NCBI RefSeq assembly: GCF_000292915.1
Contig: NC_018513.1
Coordinates: 1,674,001-1,738,000, forward strand
Length of the DNA: 64,000 bases
Direction of reading: 5' to 3'
Origin: Burkholderia cepacia GG4
GTDB lineage: Bacteria > Pseudomonadota > Gammaproteobacteria > Burkholderiales > Burkholderiaceae
In this document: positions 19,115 through 27,451 of the stretch, one piece after another
Position numbering within the stretch: the stretch's first letter is position 1
How the letters are laid out: every line of letters starts with the position of its first letter
Program-made: the position numbers and the translations under genes
The notes under the pieces: model-generated
Told to the model about the DNA's origin: nothing
Seen by the model: the letters and a program-made list of their open reading frames with translations, nothing else
Databases searched by the model: none

Positions 19115-20926
19115 TTAAAGGATGTCCGACGCGTAGTCGGCGAGCCGCGAGCGTTCGCCGCGCGCGAGCGTCACGTGGCCGCTGTGGCCCCAGCCCTTGA
19201 AGCGGTCGACGACGTAGGTCAGGCCCGAGCTGCCTTCGGTCAGGTAAGGCGTGTCGATCTGCGCGATGTTGCCGAGGCACACGATCTTCGTGCCGGGGCC
19301 CGCGCGCGTCACGAGCGTCTTCATCTGTTTCGGCGTCAGGTTCTGCGCTTCGTCGATGATCAGGTACTTGTCGACGAACGTACGGCCGCGCATGAAGTTC
19401 ATGCTCTTCACCTTCAGGCGCGAACGGATCAGTTCCTGCGTCGCCGCACGGCCCCATTCGCCGGCTGCGTCGTCGGTCTTCTGCAGCACTTCGAGGTTGT
19501 CGTCGAATGCGCCCATCCACGGCTGCATCTTCTCTTCCTCGGTACCGGGCAGGAACCCGATGTCCTCGCCGACGGGCACGGTCGCGCGCGTCACGATGAT
19601 CTCGTTGTAGCGCTTGTCGTCGAGCACCTGCGCGAGGCCGGCTGCGAGCGCGACGAGCGTCTTGCCGGTACCGGCCTGGCCGAGCAGCGTGACGAAATCG
19701 ATCTCGGGATTCATCAGCAGGTTCAGCGCGAAGTTCTGCTCGCGGTTGCGCGCGGTAATGCCCCACACGTTGTTCTTGTGGTGGCTGTAGTCGCGCAGCG
19801 TCTGCAGCAGCGCCGTCTTGCCGTTCAGCTCGCGCACGATCGCATGGAACGTCGGTTCGCCGTTCTGCGGCTCGAGGTAGGCGAACTCGTTGACGAGCAT
19901 CGACGCGACGAGCGGGCCCGTCACGCGGTAGTACGTGGTGCCCGTCTTCGTGTCCTGCCAGCTCTCCATCCCCTTCGCGTGCTTGGTCCAGAAGTCCTGC
20001 GGCAGTTCGCGCACGCCGGTATAGAGGAGATCCTTGTCCTCGAGTACCTGGTCGTTGAAGTAGTCTTCCGCGGGCAGGCCGAGCGCATGCGCCTTGATCC
20101 GCATGTTGATGTCTTTCGACACCAGCACGACCTGACGGTCCGGCCGGTCGCGCTGCAGCGCGCGCACCACGCCGAGGATCTGGTTGTCGGCCTTGCCTTC
20201 GGGCAGGCCTTCGACCGGCGCGATGTCGGTGAGCTTCGTCTGGAAGTACAGGCGGCCGAGCGCCTCGCGGCTGCCGAGGCGCGACAACGGAATGCCGGCC
20301 GAGATCGGGCCGACGTCGGCGACCAGCGCGTCGAGCGTGCGGCTGACCTGGCGCGCGTTGCGCGCGACTTCGGACATGCCCTTCTTGTGGTTGTCGAGTT
20401 CCTCGAGCGTCATCATCGGCAGATAGACGTCGTGTTCCTCGAAGCGGAAGAGGCTGCTCGGGTCGTGCATCAGCACGTTGGTGTCGAGTACGAACAGCTT
20501 CTGCTGTTCGACCTCGGCCGGCTTGCGGCTGCGCGACTTCGTCGCGGCACCGGCATCGCGCGCGGGCGCCGCGGCCGGTTTTCCGGCGGCGGGCTTGTCG
20601 CTGCGCGCGACGATCGGGGCGGCGGGCGCTGCGGGTTCGGCCGGCGCCTGCATCGGCTGCAGCAGCGCTGCGGTCTGTTTGGTCTTGCGGCCGCGTGCGG
20701 GCGTGCCCGCGGCTTCTTGCGCCGGCGCCGCGACGGCGCGCAGCGGCGCGGCCGTGTTCGCGGCTTCGGTCATCGGTTGGGCCACGCTAGCCGGACCATA
20801 GTCACCGGCTGTGGATGCGTCCCCTTCGGCGGATTTCTTCGCGGCTTTCGCGGGCCGCGCTTTCGCCTTGTATTCGTCGGGCGGCAGCAGGCTGCCGAGC
20901 TTGCTGGGGGGGGTAGGCAAAGGCAT
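19115..20926 (-). CDS. PIN domain-PhoH ATPase fusion
   Basis: A 603-residue protein of the PhoH2-like class: a PIN ribonuclease domain joined to a PhoH ATPase. The first 130 or so residues are Ala/Pro/Lys-rich. The PIN domain follows (KLFVLDTNVLMHDPSSLFRF, then MMTLEELDNHK), with acidic metal ligands. The PhoH domain has Walker A LLGQAGTGKT near residue 380 and Walker B KYLIIDEAQNLTP near 475. PhoH2 proteins act as ATP-driven RNA helicase/RNases in vitro. I start at 20926 (MPLPTPPSKLG), preceded by GAGGGACACC; the frame runs on to 21019. Confidence 0.9.
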   Translation of the reverse strand: MPLPTPPSKLGSLLPPDEYKAKARPAKAAKKSAEGDASTAGDYGPASVAQPMTEAANTAAPLRAVAAPAQEAAGTPARGRKTKQTAALLQPMQAPAEPAAPAAPIVARSDKPAAGKPAAAPARDAGAATKSRSRKPAEVEQQKLFVLDTNVLMHDPSSLFRFEEHDVYLPMMTLEELDNHKKGMSEVARNARQVSRTLDALVADVGPISAGIPLSRLGSREALGRLYFQTKLTDIAPVEGLPEGKADNQILGVVRALQRDRPDRQVVLVSKDINMRIKAHALGLPAEDYFNDQVLEDKDLLYTGVRELPQDFWTKHAKGMESWQDTKTGTTYYRVTGPLVASMLVNEFAYLEPQNGEPTFHAIVRELNGKTALLQTLRDYSHHKNNVWGITARNREQNFALNLLMNPEIDFVTLLGQAGTGKTLVALAAGLAQVLDDKRYNEIIVTRATVPVGEDIGFLPGTEEEKMQPWMGAFDDNLEVLQKTDDAAGEWGRAATQELIRSRLKVKSMNFMRGRTFVDKYLIIDEAQNLTPKQMKTLVTRAGPGTKIVCLGNIAQIDTPYLTEGSSGLTYVVDRFKGWGHSGHVTLARGERSRLADYASDIL

Positions 20927-21258
20927 GGTGTCCCTCGGGAGGAATCGTGTCGCATGAAGTGCGCCGCTGATCGCATCCTGCGTGACGTAGACGCATGCAG
21001 TTTGCGCGCGGTGGCGCACAGGAATTTCGTCTAGCCGGTTCGCCTAAGTGTCGGTCAGCTCCTTGACGAGGTGAGGGCCGGACCGAGAGCCGGCGCGCAG
21101 TCCATAAAAAAAGCCGCTGCCCCGTGGACCGGGACATGCGGCTCGGCTGATACCGTCGTGATGCGCGTCAGGTGCCGGGAAGCATCGCAACGGGCACCGG
21201 CGCAGCTACGAGAAATATGGGGCGAACTGGCATTCATTGCGGCCCAATATAGCGCGGC
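20927..21258. other. Intergenic region between phoH-like gene and bcp
   Basis: This 332-bp stretch contains the bcp terminator at 21112-21143 and presumably the promoter of the phoH-like gene. I see no gene or other structure. Confidence 0.5.
21112..21143 (-). terminator. Terminator of bcp
   Basis: AGCCGC...GCGGCT stem extended by CCCG/CGGG pairs with mismatches; followed on the minus strand by TTTTTTTATGG. Confidence 0.7.
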
Positions 21259-21720
21259 TCAAAGCGCTTGTACAGCACTTAGAACGTCGTCCACGTGACC
21301 GGGCACCTTGATGCCGCGCCATGCGTGGCGAAGCACGCCGTCGGCGTCGATCAGGAACGTCGAACGCTCGATTCCGCGCACTTCCTTGCCATACATTTTC
21401 TTCATCTTGATGACATCGAACAGCGCGCACAGCGCTTCGTCGGCATCGGAAATCAGCGGGAACGGCAGTTCGAGCTTCGCCTTGAAATTGTCATGCGAGC
21501 GCAGGCTGTCGCGCGACACGCCGATCACTTCGGCGCCGGCTTTCTTGAACTTCGGATAGAGATCGCGGAACTGCAGGCCTTCGGTCGTGCAGCCCGGCGT
21601 GTTGTCCTTCGGATAGAAATACAGAACGAGCTTCTTGCCCTTCAGGTCGGACAGCGAAATGTCGCCGCCCGTAGCCGGTGCGGTGAAATCGGGAACTTGA
21701 CGGTCAACTTCGACGGACAC
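21259..21720 (-). CDS. bcp: Bcp-type thiol peroxidase (peroxiredoxin)
   Basis: A 153-residue AhpC/TSA family enzyme that reduces H2O2 and organic peroxides. The peroxidatic Cys is in YPKDNTPGCTTEGLQFRD near residue 45. The resolving Cys found five residues later in E. coli Bcp is replaced (CTTEG), so this is a one-Cys or atypical member. AGGAGAAACACG precedes the start. The arn genes lie upstream on the same strand, but a 107-bp gap with GC-rich hairpins suggests a separate transcript. Confidence 0.93.
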   Translation of the reverse strand: MSVEVDRQVPDFTAPATGGDISLSDLKGKKLVLYFYPKDNTPGCTTEGLQFRDLYPKFKKAGAEVIGVSRDSLRSHDNFKAKLELPFPLISDADEALCALFDVIKMKKMYGKEVRGIERSTFLIDADGVLRHAWRGIKVPGHVDDVLSAVQAL

Positions 21721-21745
21721 GTGTTTCTCCTGTTGTTATGGAAAG

Positions 21746-21814
21746 GCGCCGCTCGGGCGGCGCGTTCGGAGGGGCGTCGCGGCGGCACGCCGCAAGGGCG
21801 CCGCAGGCGGCGCC
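21746..21814. repeat. Cluster of GC-rich hairpins between arnD and bcp
   Basis: GCGCCGC-TCGG-GCGGCGC at 21746-21763 and GGCGCCGC-AG-GCGGCGCC at 21797-21814 are perfect inverted repeats, with a GCGGCG/CGCCGC pair between them. No T run follows on the minus strand. They may protect or end the arn transcript. Confidence 0.5.
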
Positions 21815-21827
21815 GGCGCGCGCGAAC

Positions 21828-22724
21828 TCAGTCGGGCTGGACGATCAGTTCGCCGGAGCGGCCGGGGATCTCGCCCCACGTGACAGGGTACGATGGCAGC
21901 GAGTCGCGGTCCAGCGTCGCGTGGTAATCGCCCATCGTCGCAAACGTGTGGCCCTGGGCGCGCCAGCCGGCGAGCAACTGCTCGAACACCGGTGCGAGCT
22001 TCTGGCCTTCCAGTTCCGCATGCAGCGTGAACACCTGGTCGTGCGGATTGGTTGCGGTGAACTGCAGGATGTGTGCGGCGACGTTGTGCGTGTCGATGCC
22101 GTCGATGCCGAGCAATTCGTCGAGGGTCGGCAGCGTGGTCGGGATCTGCACGTGCGACAGCGTGCGGCCGCCGACCACGGGCAGGTACGGCGAATGGCCG
22201 CGACCGTCGGATGCGTAGCGCATCCCCCATGCATCGATCTGCTCGAACGCCGCGTCGTTCATCTGCCAGCCGGCCGCGCCGTGCGTGACGGGCGGCGCGC
22301 CGAAGACGTCGACGAAGCGCGCGTGGCTCTTCTGCATTTCACGCGCGGTCCAGTCGCGATCACGCACCCGGACGTTGTCCTGCCAGTACACGTGATCCCA
22401 CGTATGGATCCCGCATTCGAAGCCGGCCTCGTGGATCGCGCGCATGTCGGCGATCGCGCGGCGGCCGATGTCGGGGCCCGGCAGCAGCACGCCGTACATC
22501 AGCTGCTTCACGCCGTAATGCTCGACCACCGACGTGCGCGACACCTTCTTCAGGAAGCCCGGGCGGAACACGCGCCGCAGCGCCCAGCCCGTGTGATCGG
22601 GCCCGAGGCTGAAGAGGAAGGTCGCGCGCGCATTGAAGCGGTCGAAGATGCGCGCGAGGTTCGGCACGCCTTCGCGCGTGCCGCGCAGCGTGTCGACGTC
22701 GATCTTGAGGACGATACGAGCCAA
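21828..22724 (-). CDS. arnD: Undecaprenyl-P-Ara4FN deformylase (ArnD)
   Basis: A 298-residue polysaccharide deacetylase-like enzyme. It removes the formyl group from undecaprenyl-phosphate-L-Ara4FN so the sugar can go to the periplasm. It starts ARIVLKIDVDTLRGTREGVPN, with the DVD metal/active-site motif, then RATFLFSLGPDHTG and GIHTWDHVYWQD (H-x-x-x-D/H type metal site near residue 100). It is the last gene of the arn set, 12 bp after the dehydrogenase gene. The length matches E. coli ArnD. Confidence 0.93.
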   Translation of the reverse strand: MARIVLKIDVDTLRGTREGVPNLARIFDRFNARATFLFSLGPDHTGWALRRVFRPGFLKKVSRTSVVEHYGVKQLMYGVLLPGPDIGRRAIADMRAIHEAGFECGIHTWDHVYWQDNVRVRDRDWTAREMQKSHARFVDVFGAPPVTHGAAGWQMNDAAFEQIDAWGMRYASDGRGHSPYLPVVGGRTLSHVQIPTTLPTLDELLGIDGIDTHNVAAHILQFTATNPHDQVFTLHAELEGQKLAPVFEQLLAGWRAQGHTFATMGDYHATLDRDSLPSYPVTWGEIPGRSGELIVQPD

Positions 22725-22736
22725 GCGAGCGTCCCG

Positions 22737-23792
22737 TCAGTTCTGCTGCTCGACCAGCGCGCGCGCGTCGGCGACATGGCCGCGATACGCTTCGAAGATC
22801 TTGCGCAGTGCGTCGTCGAACGTCGATTGCGGCGCCCATGCGAGCTCCTGCATCGTGTTGTCGATCTTCGGCACGCGGTTCTGCACGTCCTGGTAGCCGT
22901 TGCCGTAGTACGCGCCCGACGTCGTTTCGACGAGCTGCACCTGCTTCGCGAAGCCGGCGTATTCCGGGTATTCGGCGGCCAGTTCGAGCATCTTGTGCGC
23001 GAGCTCGCGAACCGAGAAGTTATTCTTCGGATTCCCGATGTTGTAGATCTTGCCCGACGCGACGCCGTTCTTGTTCTCGATGATCTTCATCAGCGCGCTG
23101 ATGCCGTCGTCGATGTCGGTGAACGCGCGCTTCTGCGAGCCGCCGTCGACGAGGCTGATGTTCTCGCCGCGCACGATGTGGCCGAGGAACTGCGTGACGA
23201 CGCGCGAGCTGCCTTCCTTCGGCGTGTAGATCGAGTCGAGGCCCGGGCCGATCCAGTTGAACGGGCGGAACAGCGTGAAGTTCAGGCCTTCCATCCCGTA
23301 GCCCCAGATCACGCGGTCCATCAGCTGCTTCGAGCACGCGTAGATCCAGCGCGGCTTGTTGATCGGGCCGTAGGTGAGCGCCGATGCGTCCGGGTCGAAC
23401 TGCTCGTCCGAGCACATGCCGTAGACCTCGGAGGTCGACGGGAACACGAGGTGCTTGCCGTACTTGACGGCCGAACGCACGATCGGCAAGTTCGCCTCGA
23501 AGTCGAGCTCGAACACGCGCAGCGGCTGCTGGACGTAGGTGGCGGGCGTCGCGATCGCGACGAGCGGCAGGATCACGTCGCACTTCTTCACGTGATACTC
23601 GACCCACTCCTTGTTGATCGTGATGTCGCCTTCGAAGAAGTGCATCCGCTCGTGGTTGACGAGGTCGCCCAGTCGATCGGTCTGCATGTCCATGCCGAAC
23701 ACTTCCCAATCGGTGGTTTCAAGAATGCGCTTCGACAGGTGATGGCCGATGAAGCCGTTCACACCCAGGATCAGGACTTTTTTTGCTTTCAT
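22737..23792 (-). CDS. UDP-glucuronate dehydrogenase/decarboxylase (ArnA C-terminal half as a separate protein)
   Basis: A 351-residue short-chain dehydrogenase-like enzyme equal to the C-terminal domain of E. coli ArnA, which oxidises and decarboxylates UDP-GlcA to UDP-4-ketopentose. It shows the NAD motif KKVLILGVNGFIGHHL near residues 4-19 and the Tyr-x3-Lys site in IYACSKQLMDR near 150. I start at 23792 (MKAKKVL); the ATG overlaps the stop of the formyltransferase (ATGA). So the two ArnA activities are on adjacent, translationally coupled genes rather than fused. Confidence 0.92.
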   Translation of the reverse strand: MKAKKVLILGVNGFIGHHLSKRILETTDWEVFGMDMQTDRLGDLVNHERMHFFEGDITINKEWVEYHVKKCDVILPLVAIATPATYVQQPLRVFELDFEANLPIVRSAVKYGKHLVFPSTSEVYGMCSDEQFDPDASALTYGPINKPRWIYACSKQLMDRVIWGYGMEGLNFTLFRPFNWIGPGLDSIYTPKEGSSRVVTQFLGHIVRGENISLVDGGSQKRAFTDIDDGISALMKIIENKNGVASGKIYNIGNPKNNFSVRELAHKMLELAAEYPEYAGFAKQVQLVETTSGAYYGNGYQDVQNRVPKIDNTMQELAWAPQSTFDDALRKIFEAYRGHVADARALVEQQN

Positions 23793-24736
23793 GAATGACG
23801 GGAAGAATGAATGAACTGCGCGAATTCCGCGGGCGTCACGACGGTATCGCTGCCGTCGCGCTGCTGCCACAGCTCGAGAATGGATAGGGCGCGGCTGTCG
23901 CCGCAGACGCCGAATAGCGCATTATCGCTTACGTGCAGGCCGGGCGGCAAATCCGCCGCCGCCGCGGCGATCGCGCTGCCGGGCGCCGCGAGGCGCGCGC
24001 GGGCAATGACGAAGCGCGTGGCGCCGACGTCGGTGAACGCACCCGGATACGGGGGCGCGACCGCGCGCACCAGGTTGTAGACCTGCGCGGCCGGCTTCGA
24101 CCAGTCGACGCGGCCGTCCTCCGGCTTGCGCCCGCCGTAGTAGCTGCCGCTTGCGAGATCGTTCGGCAGGTGCGGCGCATCGCCCGCGAGCAGCGCGGGC
24201 AGCACGCGCCAGAGCGTCTGCTCGGCGGCCACCGTGACCTTGTCGAATACCTGCGTGGCCGTATCGTCCGGCAGGATCGGCACCGCGGTCTGGCCGATGA
24301 TCGCGCCGGCGTCCGGTTTCGCGGCCATCTCGTGCAGCGTGGCGCCGGTTTCCGTTTCGCCGTTCAGCACGGCCCAGTTGGTCGGAACCCGACCCCGGTA
24401 TTTCGGCAGCAGCGAACCGTGCATGTTGTACGCGCCGCGCGGCGCGATCGCGAGCAGGTCCACCGGCAGCATGTGACGGTAGTAGAACGAGAAAATGAAC
24501 TCGGGCTGCGCATCCGTCACCGCGCTGCGCAGCGCCGGATCGGCGGGGTCGGCCGGCGTGACGACCGGGATCCCGTGCTCGGCGGCGACCGACGCGACGC
24601 TGCCGAACCAGATGTTCTCGCTCGGGTTGTCCTCGTGCGTGACGACGAGCGCGACGTCGACGCCGCGTGCCAGCAGCACCTGCAGGCAGCGCACGCCGAC
24701 GTTGTGATACGCGAAGACGACGGCGCGCGGCTTCAT
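23789..24736 (-). CDS. UDP-L-Ara4N formyltransferase (ArnA N-terminal half as a separate protein)
   Basis: A 315-residue formyltransferase like the N-terminal domain of E. coli ArnA, which uses 10-formyl-THF. It starts MKPRAVVFAYHNVGVRCLQ. Catalytic residues are seen as Asn and His in GAYNMHGSLLPKYRGR near residues 100-115 and Asp in TLHEMAAKPDAGAIIGQ near 133-149. The start at 24736 overlaps the arnC stop (ATGA). No dehydrogenase domain follows in frame: TGA ends it inside the next gene's start codon. Confidence 0.92.
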   Translation of the reverse strand: MKPRAVVFAYHNVGVRCLQVLLARGVDVALVVTHEDNPSENIWFGSVASVAAEHGIPVVTPADPADPALRSAVTDAQPEFIFSFYYRHMLPVDLLAIAPRGAYNMHGSLLPKYRGRVPTNWAVLNGETETGATLHEMAAKPDAGAIIGQTAVPILPDDTATQVFDKVTVAAEQTLWRVLPALLAGDAPHLPNDLASGSYYGGRKPEDGRVDWSKPAAQVYNLVRAVAPPYPGAFTDVGATRFVIARARLAAPGSAIAAAAADLPPGLHVSDNALFGVCGDSRALSILELWQQRDGSDTVVTPAEFAQFIHSSRHS

Positions 24737-25770
24737 TGCTCGGCCCCCGTGCGGTTCGCGCCGGCCGGCACCGCCGGCACGCCTTCGTGCTGTTCGAGCA
24801 CGGCCTGGATCAGGTAGCGCGGCCGCGCACGCACCTGCTGGTAGATGCGGCCGACGTATTCGCCGAGCAGGCCGAGCGCGAAGATGATCACGCCGAGCAG
24901 GAAGAACGTGATCGCGAACAGCGTGAACACGCCTTGCACTTCCGCGCCGACGATGAAGCGGCGCACCAGCAGCAGCACGAACAGTGCGGCGGAGCCGAGC
25001 GACAGGATCACGCCGATGAACGACAGCCACTGCAGCGGCACGACCGAGAAGCCCGTCACGAGGTCGAAGTTCAGCCGGATCAGGCTGTACAGCGAGTACT
25101 TCGACTCGCCCGCGAAGCGTTCCTCGTGCGCGACCTCGATTTCGGTCGGTTTCTGCGCGAACGTGTAGGCCAGCGCGGGGATGAACGTGTTGACTTCTCC
25201 GCACACGTTGATCGTGTCGATGATGCGGCGGCTGTACGCGCGCAGCATGCAGCCCTGGTCGGTCATCTTGATCCGCGTGATGCGCTCGCGCAGCCGGTTC
25301 ATCACCTGCGACGCCTTGCGCCGCCACAGGCTGTCCTGCCGCTGCTTGCGGATCGAGCCGACGTAGTCGTAGCCCTCGCGCATCTTCACGATCAGCTTGC
25401 CGATTTCCTCGGGCGGGTTCTGCAGGTCGGCGTCGAGCGTGATGACGATCTCGCCGCGCGACTGCGCGAAGCCCGCGAGGATCGCCATGTGCTGGCCGTA
25501 GTTGCCGTTGAGCAGCACGACGCGCGTCGTATCAGGGCGCACATGGAACTGGTCTGCCAGCATCGCGGCCGAGCGGTCGCGGCTGCCGTCGTTGATCAGG
25601 ATCACTTCGTACGACGTGCCGAGTGCGTCGAGTGCCGGGTACAGCCGCGCGAACAGCGCGGCCAGGCCATCTTCCTCGTTGTACACGGGGATGATGATCG
25701 ATACTTCCGGGTTCGCGGCACCCGGATGGCCGGCCCCCGGATGCCCGGCGCGTGCTTCAAGGTGATTCAT
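24733..25770 (-). CDS. arnC: Undecaprenyl-phosphate Ara4FN transferase (ArnC)
   Basis: A 345-residue GT2 glycosyltransferase that moves L-Ara4FN from UDP onto undecaprenyl phosphate. The GT-A domain shows SIIIPVYNEEDGLAALF near residues 25-40, the D-x-D-like ITLDADLQNPPEEI near 110, and KMTDQGCMLRAY near 170. Two C-terminal membrane helices follow near 235-255 and 270-295 (FTLFAITFFLLGVIIFALGLLGEYVGRIY). The N-terminal 20 residues hold a small AGHPGAGHPGAANP repeat and may be poorly conserved. It starts 6 bp after arnB. Confidence 0.94.
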   Translation of the reverse strand: MNHLEARAGHPGAGHPGAANPEVSIIIPVYNEEDGLAALFARLYPALDALGTSYEVILINDGSRDRSAAMLADQFHVRPDTTRVVLLNGNYGQHMAILAGFAQSRGEIVITLDADLQNPPEEIGKLIVKMREGYDYVGSIRKQRQDSLWRRKASQVMNRLRERITRIKMTDQGCMLRAYSRRIIDTINVCGEVNTFIPALAYTFAQKPTEIEVAHEERFAGESKYSLYSLIRLNFDLVTGFSVVPLQWLSFIGVILSLGSAALFVLLLVRRFIVGAEVQGVFTLFAITFFLLGVIIFALGLLGEYVGRIYQQVRARPRYLIQAVLEQHEGVPAVPAGANRTGAEQ

Positions 25771-25776
25771 GTACGC

Positions 25777-26928
25777 TTAATTTCCGTATTGTTCGCAAAT
25801 CTGGTTGATGGCGTCGGCGACGCGACGCACGTCGTCTTCCGTCATCTGCGTGAACAGCGGCAGCGTGACGGTCGACGCGCCGTACCGTTCGGCGTGGGGG
25901 AACATGCCCTCCTTGAAGCCGCGTGCACGATACAGCGTGAAAAGATGGATGGCCGGGTAGTGGACGCCCGTGCCGATGCCGCGCTCCTTCATCTGCGCCA
26001 TGAAATCGGCGCGCGAGATCGACAGCCGGTCGAGCGGCAGCGTGACCTGGAACATGTGCCAGTTGCTGTTCTCGAAATCGGCGACGGGCAGGCCGAGCCC
26101 GAGCTTCACGGCCGGGCCGCCGTCGAGCGCGGCGAAATACGCGCGCACGAGTGCGCGGCGCTGCGCGGTGAAGCGCTCGAGGTGAGGCAGCTGGCCGAGA
26201 CCGACGCGTGCGGCGACGTCGGTCAGGTTGTACTTGCCGCCGAGCACGTCGCAGTCCATTCCGTCGAAGCCGGTGCGCGTGATGCCCTGCAGCCGGTACT
26301 TCTGCGCGAGCGTCGCCTCGTCCTCGTTGTTCAGCACGAGTGCGCCGCCTTCGATCGTCGTCAGGTTCTTGTTCGCGTGGAAGCTGAACGACACGATGTC
26401 GCCGAACGCGCCGATGCGCTTGCCTTTCCACGTCGAGCCGAGCGCCTGCGCGGCGTCCTCGATCACGCGCAGGTTGTGCGCGCGCGCGATCGCGTACAGG
26501 CGGTCCATGTCGACCGGCAGGCCGGACAGGTAGACCGGGATGATCGCCTTCGTGCGCGGCGTGATCGCCTGCTCGAGCTTGTCGAGGTCGATGTTGCGCG
26601 TGACGGGGTCGATGTCGGCGAACACGGGCGTCGCGCCGGTCTCGAGAATCACGTTGCTGGTCGACACCCACGATGCCGGCGTGGTGATGACTTCGTCGCC
26701 GGGGCCGACGCCCGCGATGCGCAGGCCGATCTCGAGCGTGCAGGTGCCCGAGTTGAACGCTCGGACCGGACGGCCGCCGCAGTACTCGGACAGGGCGGCT
26801 TCGAACTTCTGGCTCTGCGGGCCGGTGGTGATCCAGCCCGAGCGCAGCACTTCGACGACGCCCTGGATGGTTTCCTCATCGATCTCGGGGCGGGTGAACG
26901 GCAGAAACGGGGCGGTAGTCTGGCTCAT
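25777..26928 (-). CDS. arnB: UDP-4-amino-4-deoxy-L-arabinose aminotransferase (ArnB)
   Basis: A 383-residue DegT/DnrJ/EryC1 family PLP enzyme that transaminates UDP-4-ketopentose to UDP-L-Ara4N. It shows the family start LPFTRPEIDEETIQGVVEVLRSG, a PLP-phosphate loop in FNSGTCTLEIGL near 59-70, the Asp in VIEDAAQALGS near 155-165 and the Schiff-base Lys in SFHANKNLTTIEGG near 183. First gene of the arnB-C-A-A-D run; a 138-bp gap separates it from arnE-like, so it may have its own promoter. Confidence 0.94.
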   Translation of the reverse strand: MSQTTAPFLPFTRPEIDEETIQGVVEVLRSGWITTGPQSQKFEAALSEYCGGRPVRAFNSGTCTLEIGLRIAGVGPGDEVITTPASWVSTSNVILETGATPVFADIDPVTRNIDLDKLEQAITPRTKAIIPVYLSGLPVDMDRLYAIARAHNLRVIEDAAQALGSTWKGKRIGAFGDIVSFSFHANKNLTTIEGGALVLNNEDEATLAQKYRLQGITRTGFDGMDCDVLGGKYNLTDVAARVGLGQLPHLERFTAQRRALVRAYFAALDGGPAVKLGLGLPVADFENSNWHMFQVTLPLDRLSISRADFMAQMKERGIGTGVHYPAIHLFTLYRARGFKEGMFPHAERYGASTVTLPLFTQMTEDDVRRVADAINQICEQYGN

Positions 26929-27066
26929 GAACGCGTTGGCCTGTAATGGCTGGTAATAAAGGGTCGGGCGATCCGCCCGAAACCGGCATTAAACACCGGT
27001 TGGCGGATTCGCACCGTGATTTTTTGTAGGCGGACGCTTAATGCTCGTCGGGCCTGCCGGGCGCGC

Positions 27067-27438
27067 TCAACTGCGCGCAAGCACGAGCACGCCGATCAGG
27101 ATGATGCCGATGCCGACGAGCCGCTGGACCGACAGCACCTCGCCGAACAGGTACCAGGCCGCGAACGCGTTGACCACGTAGCCGAGCGACAGCATCGGGT
27201 AGGCGATCGACACGTCGACCCGCGACAGCCCGAGAATCCAGACGACGACGCTCAGCACGTAGCAGCCGAGGCCGCCGATGATCGGCAGCTGGGTCGCGAT
27301 CTTCAGGCCGACCGGGATGATGTTCGCGCGGCTGAATTCGAAGTGCCCGACGGCATTGACGCCGGCTTTCAGCAGAAGTTGCGCACAGGCGTTGAGCATC
27401 ACGCCGGTGATGATGCAGACGAACGAAACGGGATTCAT
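27067..27438 (-). CDS. arnE: ArnE-like small multidrug-resistance family membrane protein
   Basis: A 123-residue protein with four predicted helices (residues about 5-22, 48-66, 72-92, 105-121) of the SMR/EamA type. In enterobacteria ArnE and ArnF form the flippase that moves undecaprenyl-P-L-Ara4N across the inner membrane. Only one such gene is present here, so it may act as a homodimer. It lies 13 bp after arnT in the same direction. The short loop NAVGHFEFSRANI and the motif SIAYPMLSLGYV fit ArnE. Confidence 0.85.
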   Translation of the reverse strand: MNPVSFVCIITGVMLNACAQLLLKAGVNAVGHFEFSRANIIPVGLKIATQLPIIGGLGCYVLSVVVWILGLSRVDVSIAYPMLSLGYVVNAFAAWYLFGEVLSVQRLVGIGIILIGVLVLARS

Positions 27439-27451
27439 GCGGTGGGCGTCC

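Noticed and set aside
26959..26985. Small GGGCG/CGCCC hairpin between the arnE-like gene and arnB as a terminator
   Set aside because: Short stem without a T tract on the minus strand; common by chance in such GC-rich DNA.
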